DNA of 27,288 nt from IMG/VR virus record IMGVR_UViG_3300046507_000082, positions 1 to 27,288 of that record. One strand, given 5' to 3'. The stretch's first letter is position 1. Each line of letters begins with the position of its first letter. Shown piece after piece: positions 1 to 5,468 of this stretch. Both the position numbers and the translations under genes were made by a program. This DNA is from a virus. Under the pieces are notes generated by a model, which did no database searches, was not told where the DNA came from, and worked only from the letters and a program-made list of their open reading frames with translations.

Positions 1-870
1 AAGGCCATCAAGCGCCGGGATCTGGCTGAGTGGTACATGGATTGGGCAAATGGCGGCAAGGTATCCATGGCGCACGCCTTCATCGCCCAAATCCGGACCC
101 TCTGCGGTTTCGGCGCCAGCATGCTCGAGGACGAGGAATGCGAGCGTATCTCGCTGGTGCTCCATCGGATGCGGTTCGCGAACAGCCCGCCGCGCACCGA
201 GCGGCTTATGGCGCCTCAGGTCAATGCGATCCGCAAAGCCGCCCGTGAGCACTTCGGCTGGTATTCGCTGGCCTTGGCTCAGGCCTTCCAGTTCGAGTGC
301 ATGTTCCGGCAACGTGACTGCCTAGGGGAATGGGTTCCAGAAACCGAGCCGGGCGAGAGCGATGTTCGGCACAACGGTCAAAAGTGGTTCCGTGGAATCC
401 GCTGGGAAGAGATCAACGACAAGTGGATTTTGAAGCACAAGACCAGCAAGCGACAGAAGGAAATTCAGTGGAACCTTGCCGCCGCCGAGATGGTGATGGA
501 GGAATTGGCCATCCTGGTCGAGATGCCCATCGACCAGTTAAGCCGGGGACTGTTCCCGGCAAGCGGACCGATCATCATCAACGACGTGACCGGCCTCCCC
601 TGGAGCGCGAACGAGTACCGGAGAAAATGGCGCAAGGTCGCTGATCATGTCGGCGTCCCCAAGGGGGTGTACAACATGGATTCGAGAGCCGGCGCAATCA
701 CCGAAGCGACCGAGGCGGGCGCCGATCTTGAGCACGTCAAGCACGCGGCGACGCACAGCGACATTTCGCAGACGCAGCGCTACAGTCGAGGCGCGACGGA
801 AAAGATCGCCAGCGTTCAGAAATCGCGGATTGAATTTCGCAATAAAGAGAAGTTCAAGAACCACGACTGA
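1..870 (+). CDS. Tyrosine recombinase (phage integrase), C-terminal part, 5'-truncated by window edge
   Basis: The open frame starts at base 1 with no start codon of its own, so the N-terminus lies to the left of the window. It should catalyse integration and excision of the prophage through a 3'-phosphotyrosine intermediate. The C-terminal catalytic motifs are visible: DSR with Arg at 685-687, a THSDIS box with His at 754-756, and QRYSRG with the nucleophilic Tyr at 781-783. An upstream FRQRD segment near 305-320 may carry the first Arg, and a TSK segment near 445 the Lys. The usual H-x-x-R His is Met here (MDSR). That deviation also occurs in a phage integrase subgroup I remember from rhizobial genomes, so the enzyme may well be active. 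It is the only recombinase seen. Its position at the left edge suggests that an attachment site lies just outside the window. Confidence 0.9.
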   Translation, partial: KAIKRRDLAEWYMDWANGGKVSMAHAFIAQIRTLCGFGASMLEDEECERISLVLHRMRFANSPPRTERLMAPQVNAIRKAAREHFGWYSLALAQAFQFECMFRQRDCLGEWVPETEPGESDVRHNGQKWFRGIRWEEINDKWILKHKTSKRQKEIQWNLAAAEMVMEELAILVEMPIDQLSRGLFPASGPIIINDVTGLPWSANEYRRKWRKVADHVGVPKGVYNMDSRAGAITEATEAGADLEHVKHAATHSDISQTQRYSRGATEKIASVQKSRIEFRNKEKFKNHD

Positions 871-905
871 TCAACACTTCTGAGCAGCCACTAGCGGAGA
901 GAAAC

Positions 906-1118
906 ATGAATTTGAGCGATGTCGCCAAGGTCTGGCTCAAGGCCGCGGCGGTTGCCTACCCCGAGCCCGTAACGATTTCCCCCAAAACAAAACCGGAAAC
1001 GGTTGCCCTGCTGGAATTGCGGGAGCGCGATTTGATAGAACAATACGATATGTGGCCGAACGGGGATCGCCGCTGGTTGGTTACGCCGGCCGGGCGCGCA
1101 GCGCTCCCCCAGTCGTAA
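906..1118 (+). CDS. Small hypothetical protein (70 aa)
   Basis: This short gene lies 35 nt after the integrase on the same strand, with a purine-rich GGAGAG ribosome site about 4 nt before the ATG. The product is soluble-looking and mixed alpha/beta: an N-terminal helix (DVAKVWLKAAA), a charged helix near residues 37-46 (ELRERDLIEQ) and a C-terminal RRWLVTPAGR stretch. That last segment resembles the wing of a winged-helix or MarR-like fold (a W-L-V-T-P-x-G pattern), so a small DNA-binding role is conceivable. This is inference only and I do not recognise the family. It probably belongs to a + strand accessory operon with the next two genes. Confidence 0.6.
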   Translation: MNLSDVAKVWLKAAAVAYPEPVTISPKTKPETVALLELRERDLIEQYDMWPNGDRRWLVTPAGRAALPQS

Positions 1119-1128
1119 ACAGGGAACG

Positions 1129-1350
1129 ATGATGATGAAAATTGAAGGCCGAATTCGGCTCGACCATGATGAAATCAGGCAGTTGATTGCTGAGCACATC
1201 AGCAACTGTTACGGCATCCAAATGACCTCAGAAGGGGTCAGCCTATGGCCTGATGCGGATGGCTACGCTCCTCCGAAGTGCTGCGCCAGTATCGATGTCA
1301 GCGCCCACACGAAGGTGAATGGCTACCCGCAGACGCCACCCAGCACATAA
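1129..1350 (+). CDS. Small hypothetical protein (73 aa)
   Basis: It follows the previous gene by 10 nt and begins at one of three consecutive candidate codons (ATG ATG ATG AAA... with a GGGA purine run just upstream), so the exact start is uncertain by two codons. The N-terminus (KIEGRIRLDHDEIRQLIAEH) looks like a beta strand followed by an amphipathic helix. A middle segment ends in two adjacent cysteines (PPKCCASIDV). No signal peptide or membrane helix is seen. No family is recognised. The spacing suggests co-transcription with its neighbours in the + strand accessory cluster. Confidence 0.55.
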   Translation: MMMKIEGRIRLDHDEIRQLIAEHISNCYGIQMTSEGVSLWPDADGYAPPKCCASIDVSAHTKVNGYPQTPPST

Positions 1351-1363
1351 GCGAGGAGTCGTT

Positions 1364-1681
1364 ATGACAGAAGCCGTGCCACTTAAGGATTGCCCCATCG
1401 GCCTGTTCACAGCCGCCGAAAGCGGAGAACTATGCCTCAAAACTGAATACGGCAATAACGAGGGGCGGATCGACGCCTACATCGTTTCGTCTGGCGAGTT
1501 CTTTTGGGGACGGCAGCCTCAGACGATCGCCAGCCAGCGCGAACAGCTTGTCCGCCCCGTTGACGTGGATGTCGTTCCGCTGGTTCGCTGCGAGTACTGC
1601 GGCGGAGATGGGAGCGACGACGACGGCGAGAACTGCCCCGAATGCGAAGGCGTGGGCTGGGTGCGCACAGTTGGGCAATGA
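1364..1681 (+). CDS. Hypothetical protein with a C-terminal zinc-ribbon-like motif (105 aa)
   Basis: The ATG at 1364 was chosen over the upstream in-frame ATG at 1319 because it has a GAGGAG ribosome site 5 nt away (1353-1358) and does not overlap the previous gene. The C-terminal end carries two CxxC pairs about 11 residues apart (CEYCGG...CPECEG), the pattern of a DnaJ-type half zinc ribbon. The spacer between them is unusually acidic (DGSDDDGEN). The first 70 residues contain no recognised domain. A structural zinc and a role in binding nucleic acid or protein are reasonable inferences, but the function is unknown. It is the last gene before the convergent ribbon-helix-helix gene. Confidence 0.6.
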   Translation: MTEAVPLKDCPIGLFTAAESGELCLKTEYGNNEGRIDAYIVSSGEFFWGRQPQTIASQREQLVRPVDVDVVPLVRCEYCGGDGSDDDGENCPECEGVGWVRTVGQ

Positions 1682-1693
1682 GCGTGGATGAGC

Positions 1694-1891
1694 CTAGCCC
1701 TTCGCCCGTTCTCGCCTCTTAAGCTCCCGGTCGATAGCTGCTCGGATCAGGTCGAGCCGATCCTCCCCCTCCTCTAAGGCCGCGTCCATGCGGGCCTTAG
1801 CCCCCTCGGGGAGGGTCAGGTTGATGTTCTCGCTCCAAAGCTTCTTGCGTCCCACGCGGCGGGGAATATCGCGTACATGAATTTGAGTCAA
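1694..1891 (-). CDS. Ribbon-helix-helix (CopG/Arc-like) transcriptional regulator, TTG start
   Basis: This 65-residue protein has the layout of an RHH DNA-binding protein. A beta strand (residues 23-28, NINLTL) is followed by a helix (PEGAKARMDAALEEGE), a short turn, and a second helix (DRLDLIRAAIDREL) with a basic tail. RHH proteins bind as dimers with the strand in the major groove, usually at their own operator. The start is TTG at 1891, with AAAGGTG about 6 nt upstream on the minus strand; no ATG is available in that part of the frame. The gene is divergent from the one at 1972. The intervening 80 bp holds a perfect inverted repeat, so autoregulation and control of the + strand gene are likely. 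No toxin partner is evident, so an antitoxin role is not supported. Confidence 0.72.
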   Translation of the reverse strand: MTQIHVRDIPRRVGRKKLWSENINLTLPEGAKARMDAALEEGEDRLDLIRAAIDRELKRRERAKG

Positions 1892-1900
1892 TCGGCACCT

Positions 1901-1943
1901 TTATCGTGTACATGCTATTGACACCGTATCATGTACACGATAA
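1901..1943. promoter_or_regulatory. Operator: perfect 14-bp inverted repeat
   Basis: The arm TTATCGTGTACATG (1901-1914) is repeated as its exact reverse complement CATGTACACGATAA (1930-1943), with a 15-bp spacer. Each arm has an internal GTGTACAT/ATGTACAC core, so each could itself bind an RHH dimer. A related half site, CGTACATGA, lies at 1872-1880 inside the start of the regulator gene. The position between divergent genes and the overlap with a promoter make an operator the natural reading; the regulator at 1694-1891 is the obvious ligand (inference). Confidence 0.75.
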
Positions 1944-1946
1944 AAC
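1918..1946 (+). promoter_or_regulatory. Candidate sigma70-type promoter for the gene at 1972
   Basis: A perfect TTGACA (1918-1923) lies between the two operator arms. A TAAAAC or ATAAAA hexamer near 1940-1946, 16-17 bp downstream, is a weaker -10 candidate and overlaps the right arm. A repressor on the two arms would cover both promoter elements. Confidence 0.5.
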
Positions 1947-1971
1947 GCAACCGTCAGCAACGGAGGCGACC

Positions 1972-2226
1972 ATGTTTGATCAGACCCTTATGACCTGCCG
2001 GTTTTGCAAAGAGTCCTCTTTCGATACCGACAAGATGGTGAAGTACGGCGTTCGTCACTACGCACACTTCAAGTGCTACCTCGACGCTGGCAAGAGCTTG
2101 GACGATCTGCATAGCTGGCAGGTCGGACAATTCCCCTACCGCCTCCTAAAGGAGCGCGGGCTGGCCAGCTTCGCTAAGAACGTCGCCAAGGGCATGGCAA
2201 CAGCCAAAACGCTGGGGCTGACCTGA
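1972..2226 (+). CDS. Small zinc-finger-like phage protein (84 aa)
   Basis: The ATG at 1972 has a strong GGAGG (1962-1966) five bases upstream. It is preferred to the in-frame ATG at 1906, which would put the operator inside the coding region. Near the N-terminus the protein carries CRFC (residues 9-12) and, about 20 residues later, HYAHFKC, giving a C-x2-C...H-x-x-H-x-x-C arrangement typical of a small zinc site. The rest is helical and basic at its end. It resembles small conserved proteins I remember from rhizobial prophages, with no known function. It is divergent from the RHH gene and its promoter lies in the shared operator, so it is probably repressed in the lysogen. Its stop overlaps the next ATG (TGATG). 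Confidence 0.7.
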   Translation: MFDQTLMTCRFCKESSFDTDKMVKYGVRHYAHFKCYLDAGKSLDDLHSWQVGQFPYRLLKERGLASFAKNVAKGMATAKTLGLT

Positions 2227-2438
2227 TGCCGCGAGGCGAGAACCTTCACTGCGCATTTCGGACGGGGACGCGGCGTTATACGTCGCGGCCTCCGGCCAGT
2301 TGCCGTGCGGCCCGAGCCGCTTGGGACTCCTTCGCTAAGGATGGTCCTGTCGTCTGGTTGCAGTTGCTTGACGGTCTATGGGGCGCGGAGCGGCCTAACG
2401 GTGATCTGGACTGCTTAGAGAATGTGGGGCTTTACTGA
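2226..2438 (+). CDS. Small hypothetical protein (70 aa)
   Basis: The ATG overlaps the stop of the upstream gene in a TGATG, and its own TGA overlaps the next ATG in the same way, which argues for a real, translationally coupled gene. The first 30 residues are Arg/Ala-rich and low in information. The second half (WDSFAKDGPVVWLQLLDGLWG and an acidic end) looks more like genuine protein. No motif is recognised. An alternative is that only the coupling signals are real and the frame is spurious. Confidence 0.45.
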   Translation: MPRGENLHCAFRTGTRRYTSRPPASCRAARAAWDSFAKDGPVVWLQLLDGLWGAERPNGDLDCLENVGLY

Positions 2439-2560
2439 TGCTAGACCCGGCTCCGATCAGAAACCACAAATGGGACGAGGCAGTTTGCGCAACGTTTTTA
2501 TCAGTCGTGCTTCTCGGTCCCGGCCTGTTCGGACTATTCTGTGCATGGATGGGCTGGTAA
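2438..2560 (+). CDS. Very small membrane protein (40 aa)
   Basis: Translation from the ATG at 2438 gives 40 codons and a TAA at 2558-2560. The N-terminal 15 residues are polar (MLDPAPIRNHKWDEA). They are followed by a single hydrophobic segment of about 20 residues (TFLSVVLLGPGLFGLFCAWM), long enough to cross the membrane, and then only GW. The start is coupled to the previous gene by a TGATG overlap. It is the last + strand gene before the convergent SGNH gene. The function is unknown; exclusion of other phages or membrane anchoring would be pure speculation. Confidence 0.5.
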   Translation: MLDPAPIRNHKWDEAVCATFLSVVLLGPGLFGLFCAWMGW

Positions 2561-2590
2561 CCTCATCCCCGCTGCCCCTGAGGCAGCGCG

Positions 2591-3913
2591 CTACAGCGCG
2601 AACCGCTTCCGAGCCTGGATCGTCCGCCAACGAACCGTAGCCGTTCCAGCCCCTGATCCGATCGCATAAAGCCGCATCGACAGGAACGCGCCGCCGCCCT
2701 TCACCGTCACTGGATAGGACGGCGTTTTTAAGTAGTAGGTGCCGCCAGTCGTGGAGATCGGATTGTTGTCCAGCGGCTTCAAGTCCGTCAAATTCCAAGT
2801 GGTCGAGCCGTCGCTATATTGGAGATCCATTTGGACACCAGCAAGAACGGCGCCGCTGTCAACAACAACAACGCCAACGCCCTCCAGGAAATCCCCGATG
2901 CTGATGTTGCCTATCACGGCGTCTTGCCGAATGCGACAAATGTCGCCGGCAGCGCCGAATGTGCAGGCCATGATGCATTCATTGCCCGGAGAACCGTCCG
3001 CTGGCGTGCCAGTCGAGACAACACTAGTTTGCGTACCTCCACCGCCTGTACGGTCTACCGTCCAGCTTCCGGGGACAGTACCCGTGACGCCGAGCGAACC
3101 GGAGCCAGAGCCGCCCGATGTCGTCATGAACAGCGGATTCAGAAGCAGGTTGTTCGTGGTGATACTGGTGATTTCGTTGACGTCTGCTGGCAGATAGGGA
3201 ACGGTTGGGAAGTTAGCCGTGAAGAAGGCCGCGAGGTTGCGGCCGACGATCTCGGCACCCTTGTTGGACATATGGGTACCGGAGCCCGTGGCTTCAGCCG
3301 CATAACCTGACTTGAATCGGAGAGTGGAAGTTGTGGATGCTGCGGGGTCATGCATCTGCGACCAGAGGTCATAGATGAGGACGCCAGGCGCCGACCTTGC
3401 AAATTCACGCAGCCGCTGATTGAGATTGATGCAGGCGGCGATCTGAGCCGTGCCGAAGACCTCAGCGCCGCACTCCAGGTTGATGATGACGCGCTGGCCG
3501 CCGGCCCTTAGAAACTGCTGAGCCGCATATTGGATGTTCTGGAAGCAGATCTGTGCGACGTTAGAGGTCGTAACGGAAACACCCTGGTTAGGGCCAACCG
3601 TGTTGACGGTCGTATACCCGACGCCAGAATTGTTGACATCGTTAACACCGATCTGAATCCATAGCGTTCCAGCTCCGGAAGCGATCGTGGCCGCAAGGCG
3701 CGCAAGCATAGTGTCTGATTGATCGCCAGAAAGACCGCCGTTATAGACGACATCGAACGGCTTCTTGGCGATGGAATTGGCTATGGTGAAGTGCGTATAG
3801 CCGCTGAAACCGAAGTTGTTGCCGAGGCTCTGATAGAACCGAGCCACTCGGCTGTCGCCAAGCGAGGCCAACGCATAGATCGGCTTCAGTGCGGAAATAA
3901 TGTTGATGCTCAT
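2591..3913 (-). CDS. SGNH/GDSL-type hydrolase, probable virion-associated esterase/deacetylase (440 aa)
   Basis: The N-terminal ~230 residues show the SGNH blocks: GDS at residues 19-21 (Ser21 as nucleophile), NGGLSG near 58-63 (Gly block), GVND at 89-92 (Asn block) and THMSNKGA with His214. The Asp that usually precedes the His by three residues is not in its normal place, so the triad may be relayed differently or be a dyad. The second half is Gly/Ser/Thr-rich and strand-rich (residues ~240-440), like a beta-sandwich or carbohydrate-binding module. Phage proteins of this kind usually strip acyl groups from surface polysaccharide. There is no signal peptide, which fits assembly into virions. 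It starts 1 nt after the stop of the repeat protein and is the last late gene. A terminator lies upstream of the pair. Confidence 0.8.
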   Translation of the reverse strand: MSINIISALKPIYALASLGDSRVARFYQSLGNNFGFSGYTHFTIANSIAKKPFDVVYNGGLSGDQSDTMLARLAATIASGAGTLWIQIGVNDVNNSGVGYTTVNTVGPNQGVSVTTSNVAQICFQNIQYAAQQFLRAGGQRVIINLECGAEVFGTAQIAACINLNQRLREFARSAPGVLIYDLWSQMHDPAASTTSTLRFKSGYAAEATGSGTHMSNKGAEIVGRNLAAFFTANFPTVPYLPADVNEITSITTNNLLLNPLFMTTSGGSGSGSLGVTGTVPGSWTVDRTGGGGTQTSVVSTGTPADGSPGNECIMACTFGAAGDICRIRQDAVIGNISIGDFLEGVGVVVVDSGAVLAGVQMDLQYSDGSTTWNLTDLKPLDNNPISTTGGTYYLKTPSYPVTVKGGGAFLSMRLYAIGSGAGTATVRWRTIQARKRFAL

Positions 3914-3914
3914 A

Positions 3915-4106
3915 TCAGCTAAGTCCTGTTGCTACGGTGATGCGCTGTTCCACGCCGTTGTTGTCGGTCACCGTCACGAATTGCTCGGCGCCGTTGTTGT
4001 CGGTGACTGTTAGGAATTGCTGGCCAGCTGGCGGCTGTTGACTGTTGCCCCCGCCCCCGAGATGGCCAAAGCCCCTCCCCAGACTTCCCATTCGTCCAAA
4101 AGACAT
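3915..4106 (-). CDS. Small Gly-rich protein with TVTDNNG tandem repeats (63 aa)
   Basis: A Gly-rich head (residues 1-21) and a QQPPAGQQ linker lead into two 12-residue repeats, TVTDNNGAEQFV and TVTDNNGVEQRI, plus a degenerate third (TVATG). A GGAG ribosome site lies 6 nt before the ATG, directly after the T-run of a terminator hairpin. Asx-Gly repeats like these often form short beta-turn ladders, so a small virion or fibre accessory protein that pairs with the adjacent SGNH hydrolase is possible (inference). No catalytic motif is present. Confidence 0.65.
   Translation of the reverse strand: MSFGRMGSLGRGFGHLGGGGNSQQPPAGQQFLTVTDNNGAEQFVTVTDNNGVEQRITVATGLS
3953..4024 (-). repeat. Two tandem 36-bp coding repeats
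   Basis: The unit beginning CGCCGTTGTTGTCGGT recurs exactly 36 bp later (3953 and 3989) with a few substitutions, and encodes the 12-residue repeats of the small Gly-rich protein. In-frame expansion or contraction by slippage is possible. Confidence 0.8.
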
Positions 4107-4115
4107 GCTTGCTCC

Positions 4116-4143
4116 AAAGAAAAAGGCCCCCGCGAGGGAGCCT
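4116..4143 (-). terminator. Rho-independent terminator (minus strand)
   Basis: Read on the minus strand, AGGCTCCC-TCGC-GGGGGCCT forms an 8-bp stem (one G-T pair) with a 4-nt loop, followed by TTTTCTTT (the stem's final T extends the run). It lies 24 nt after the stop of the DUF4406 gene and just before the ribosome site of the repeat-protein gene, so it should end most late transcripts before the last two genes. Confidence 0.75.
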
Positions 4144-4167
4144 GGTCAGGTCAGATTGTTGGTGGGG

Positions 4168-4449
4168 TTAGAGGCGGATGATCTTCAATTTGAGATAACG
4201 CGCCAACAGATACTCAATACGCGCGCCACCGCTGCGCCACCAGCCTGGGAGCAACGCAATCGCTTCCGCCTCAAGACAGAGTTGCGGCAATAGGTGCGCC
4301 ATGATCCGGTTGAGCGGAGTGCCTTCTAGGTTGGCGGCGGCGGGGTTGTATACGGAATAACCCTGCTTGCGGAGGTCGTCTGCGGCCTTGGCAAAAACCT
4401 CGAAGTAGTTCGGCCGACCGGAGATCTTGCCAGCCAGATACACTTTCAT
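4168..4449 (-). CDS. DUF4406-family protein (nucleoside deoxyribosyltransferase-like fold)
   Basis: The protein begins MKVYLAGKISG, continues with a helix that ends in GYSVYNPAA, and has LLPGWWRSGGARIEYLLA near its C-terminus. This is the order of motifs in DUF4406, a Rossmann-like family related to nucleoside 2-deoxyribosyltransferases. The conserved glutamate after the S-x-G-A segment is present. The start at 4449 is favoured over the longer frame (from 4530) because the upstream membrane-protein stop overlaps this ATG as ATGA. At 93 residues it is close to the usual family length. A role in nucleotide or modified-base metabolism, or in nucleotide sensing, is possible but unproven. A terminator follows. 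Confidence 0.78.
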   Translation of the reverse strand: MKVYLAGKISGRPNYFEVFAKAADDLRKQGYSVYNPAAANLEGTPLNRIMAHLLPQLCLEAEAIALLPGWWRSGGARIEYLLARYLKLKIIRL

Positions 4450-4592
4450 CGCGAGGCTGCCCACAAACCTAAATTCGAGAAGGCGTAGCCTACAAATACC
4501 GCTGCCATTGCAGTCTTTCCAGACATCCACAAATCAGCGGAGATGATAGCATAAATGCCGCCGACAAGTAAGATCAACCACGGCGCCATCAT
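4446..4592 (-). CDS. Small two-helix membrane protein (48 aa)
   Basis: Reading the minus strand from ATG ATG at 4592/4589 gives 48 codons. They encode two hydrophobic segments (APWLILLVGGIYAIISA and TAMAAVFVGYAFSNLGLW) joined by a short polar turn (DLWMSGK). Its start overlaps the stop of the 88-aa gene (ATGATG) and its stop overlaps the ATG of the DUF4406 gene (ATGA), so coupling on both sides supports it. Small proteins of this shape are common in rhizobial prophage late regions, without assigned function. A holin- or antiholin-like activity cannot be excluded, because the lysis cassette lies a few genes upstream. Confidence 0.65.
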   Translation of the reverse strand: MMAPWLILLVGGIYAIISADLWMSGKTAMAAVFVGYAFSNLGLWAASR

Positions 4593-4855
4593 TCTTCTCT
4601 GAACCTCGTGCGAGCGCCGCCAGTGGCGCGCGGGTCAACCGTTGACTTGAACTGAAGCTTCCCGTTGACCACCCTGAAATCAGTTTTGTGGACTAAAGCG
4701 CATCCACAGCACTGCTCTTTGAAACCTCTCCATGGGACTTGGACCCACTCGCCATCAATGACCTGATAGTATCCTCGCTTGGAGGATGGTTTTTCTTTTG
4801 TATGTTTTCTCTTGCGGGGATTACCCGAAGATTCCACGGGACGTGAAGGCCGCAA
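4589..4855 (-). CDS. Conserved small phage protein with paired cysteines (88 aa, TTG start)
   Basis: The core from about residue 26 (KRGYYQVIDGEWVQVPWRG, then CCGCALVHKTDF and a VVNGKLQFK strand) resembles a small protein found in many proteobacterial phages. Its pattern is a W-x-Q strand, C-C-x-C-x-L-V-H and an Arg-rich tail. The closely spaced Cys and His could hold a metal. No ATG lies before the core. TTG at 4855 has AGGAAA about 8 nt upstream; GTG at 4837 is an alternative. The first half overlaps the 3' end of the HNH gene by 163 nt in another frame. The stop overlaps the next gene (ATGATG). Confidence 0.68.
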   Translation of the reverse strand: MRPSRPVESSGNPRKRKHTKEKPSSKRGYYQVIDGEWVQVPWRGFKEQCCGCALVHKTDFRVVNGKLQFKSTVDPRATGGARTRFREE

Positions 4856-5403
4856 GAGTTTTTTCCTTTCAGAGGATAGATGTGATCAACATGGTGCTTG
4901 ATGCCAGTTTCTCGTTCGACACGCTCACGCTCAGCATAAATTGCCTCGAACTGCTCACGATAAAGGCCAGCCCATGGCGGCGTAGCCATCAACTCCCTGG
5001 CTCGACGCGCAGCATTTAAGGCGTAGATTTTATGCTTGTTTTGGGCTGCCCAGACTTTTCGCTTCGCTTTGAAAAGCTCGATGTTATCCCAATAGTATTT
5101 GCGAAGACGGGCCAACGTCTTGTCGCGGAACTTCGCCTTTGACCTCTCGCTTGATGCCCTGCGCTTGTCCTTGTTAGACCGCGCCCACGCGAGAAACTTG
5201 GCCTTATATTCTGGCTGGTGAACTCTCTTGCGTACGAAGACCAACTCGCAGGCAAGGCATTTTCTGTCTTTGGCGTCACGGTTCGAAAGATGCCCGTGGA
5301 TACACGGCTTGCCCGTAAAATAATGCGGGGCACCCGTTCTAAGCGCTTCTTGACGATTGGATGGCACGCCAAACCAAGGCGTGCTAGGAGTCGATTTAGC
5401 CAT
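4693..5403 (-). CDS. HNH endonuclease (236 aa), probable homing-type enzyme
   Basis: The N-terminal part carries a C-x-H-x-H (residues 34-38) and CLAC (49-52) cluster, a likely zinc knuckle. A long Lys/Arg-rich helical region follows (60-140). The C-terminal HNH motif is HHVDHIYPL (170-178), HVPWNL (187-192) and RENIQKKN (198-205), with the expected His-Asp-His and Asn residues for a beta-beta-alpha-metal nuclease. AGAGG lies about 6 nt before the ATG. HNH genes of this type insert between phage genes as homing elements. Its last third overlaps the conserved 88-aa gene, and a strong hairpin lies directly upstream. A packaging-linked HNH is less likely because the terminase is 20 kb away. Confidence 0.82.
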   Translation of the reverse strand: MAKSTPSTPWFGVPSNRQEALRTGAPHYFTGKPCIHGHLSNRDAKDRKCLACELVFVRKRVHQPEYKAKFLAWARSNKDKRRASSERSKAKFRDKTLARLRKYYWDNIELFKAKRKVWAAQNKHKIYALNAARRARELMATPPWAGLYREQFEAIYAERERVERETGIKHHVDHIYPLKGKNSCGLHVPWNLRVIPARENIQKKNHPPSEDTIRSLMASGSKSHGEVSKSSAVDAL

Positions 5404-5432
5404 ACTGACCTCTGCTTAGGTTGGCTTGGTTA

Positions 5433-5467
5433 GGACTGGTGCGTCGCTTCCAACGAAGCACCAGTCC
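5433..5467. other. Strong hairpin in the 65-bp gap between phosphoesterase and HNH genes
   Basis: GGACTGGTGC (5433-5442) and GCACCAGTCC (5458-5467) are perfect 10-bp inverted arms; after one mismatch the pairing continues for 3 bp (TCG/CGA) around a 7-nt loop. Neither strand has a T-run after it, so it is not a standard intrinsic terminator. It may stabilise RNA, or mark the insertion point of the HNH gene. Confidence 0.7.
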
Positions 5468-5468
5468 G

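Noticed and set aside
2587-2600. CGCGCT-AC-AGCGCG palindrome at the convergent gene ends
   Set aside because: The 2-nt loop is too small for a stable terminator and there is no T-run on either strand.
3953-4024. Possible CRISPR-like repeat
   Set aside because: Two adjacent 36-bp units without spacers, in frame and coding for protein repeats.
4450-4530. Longer start for the DUF4406 protein
   Set aside because: The extra residues do not match the family start (MKVYLAGK) and belong to the 48-aa membrane-protein gene in another frame.
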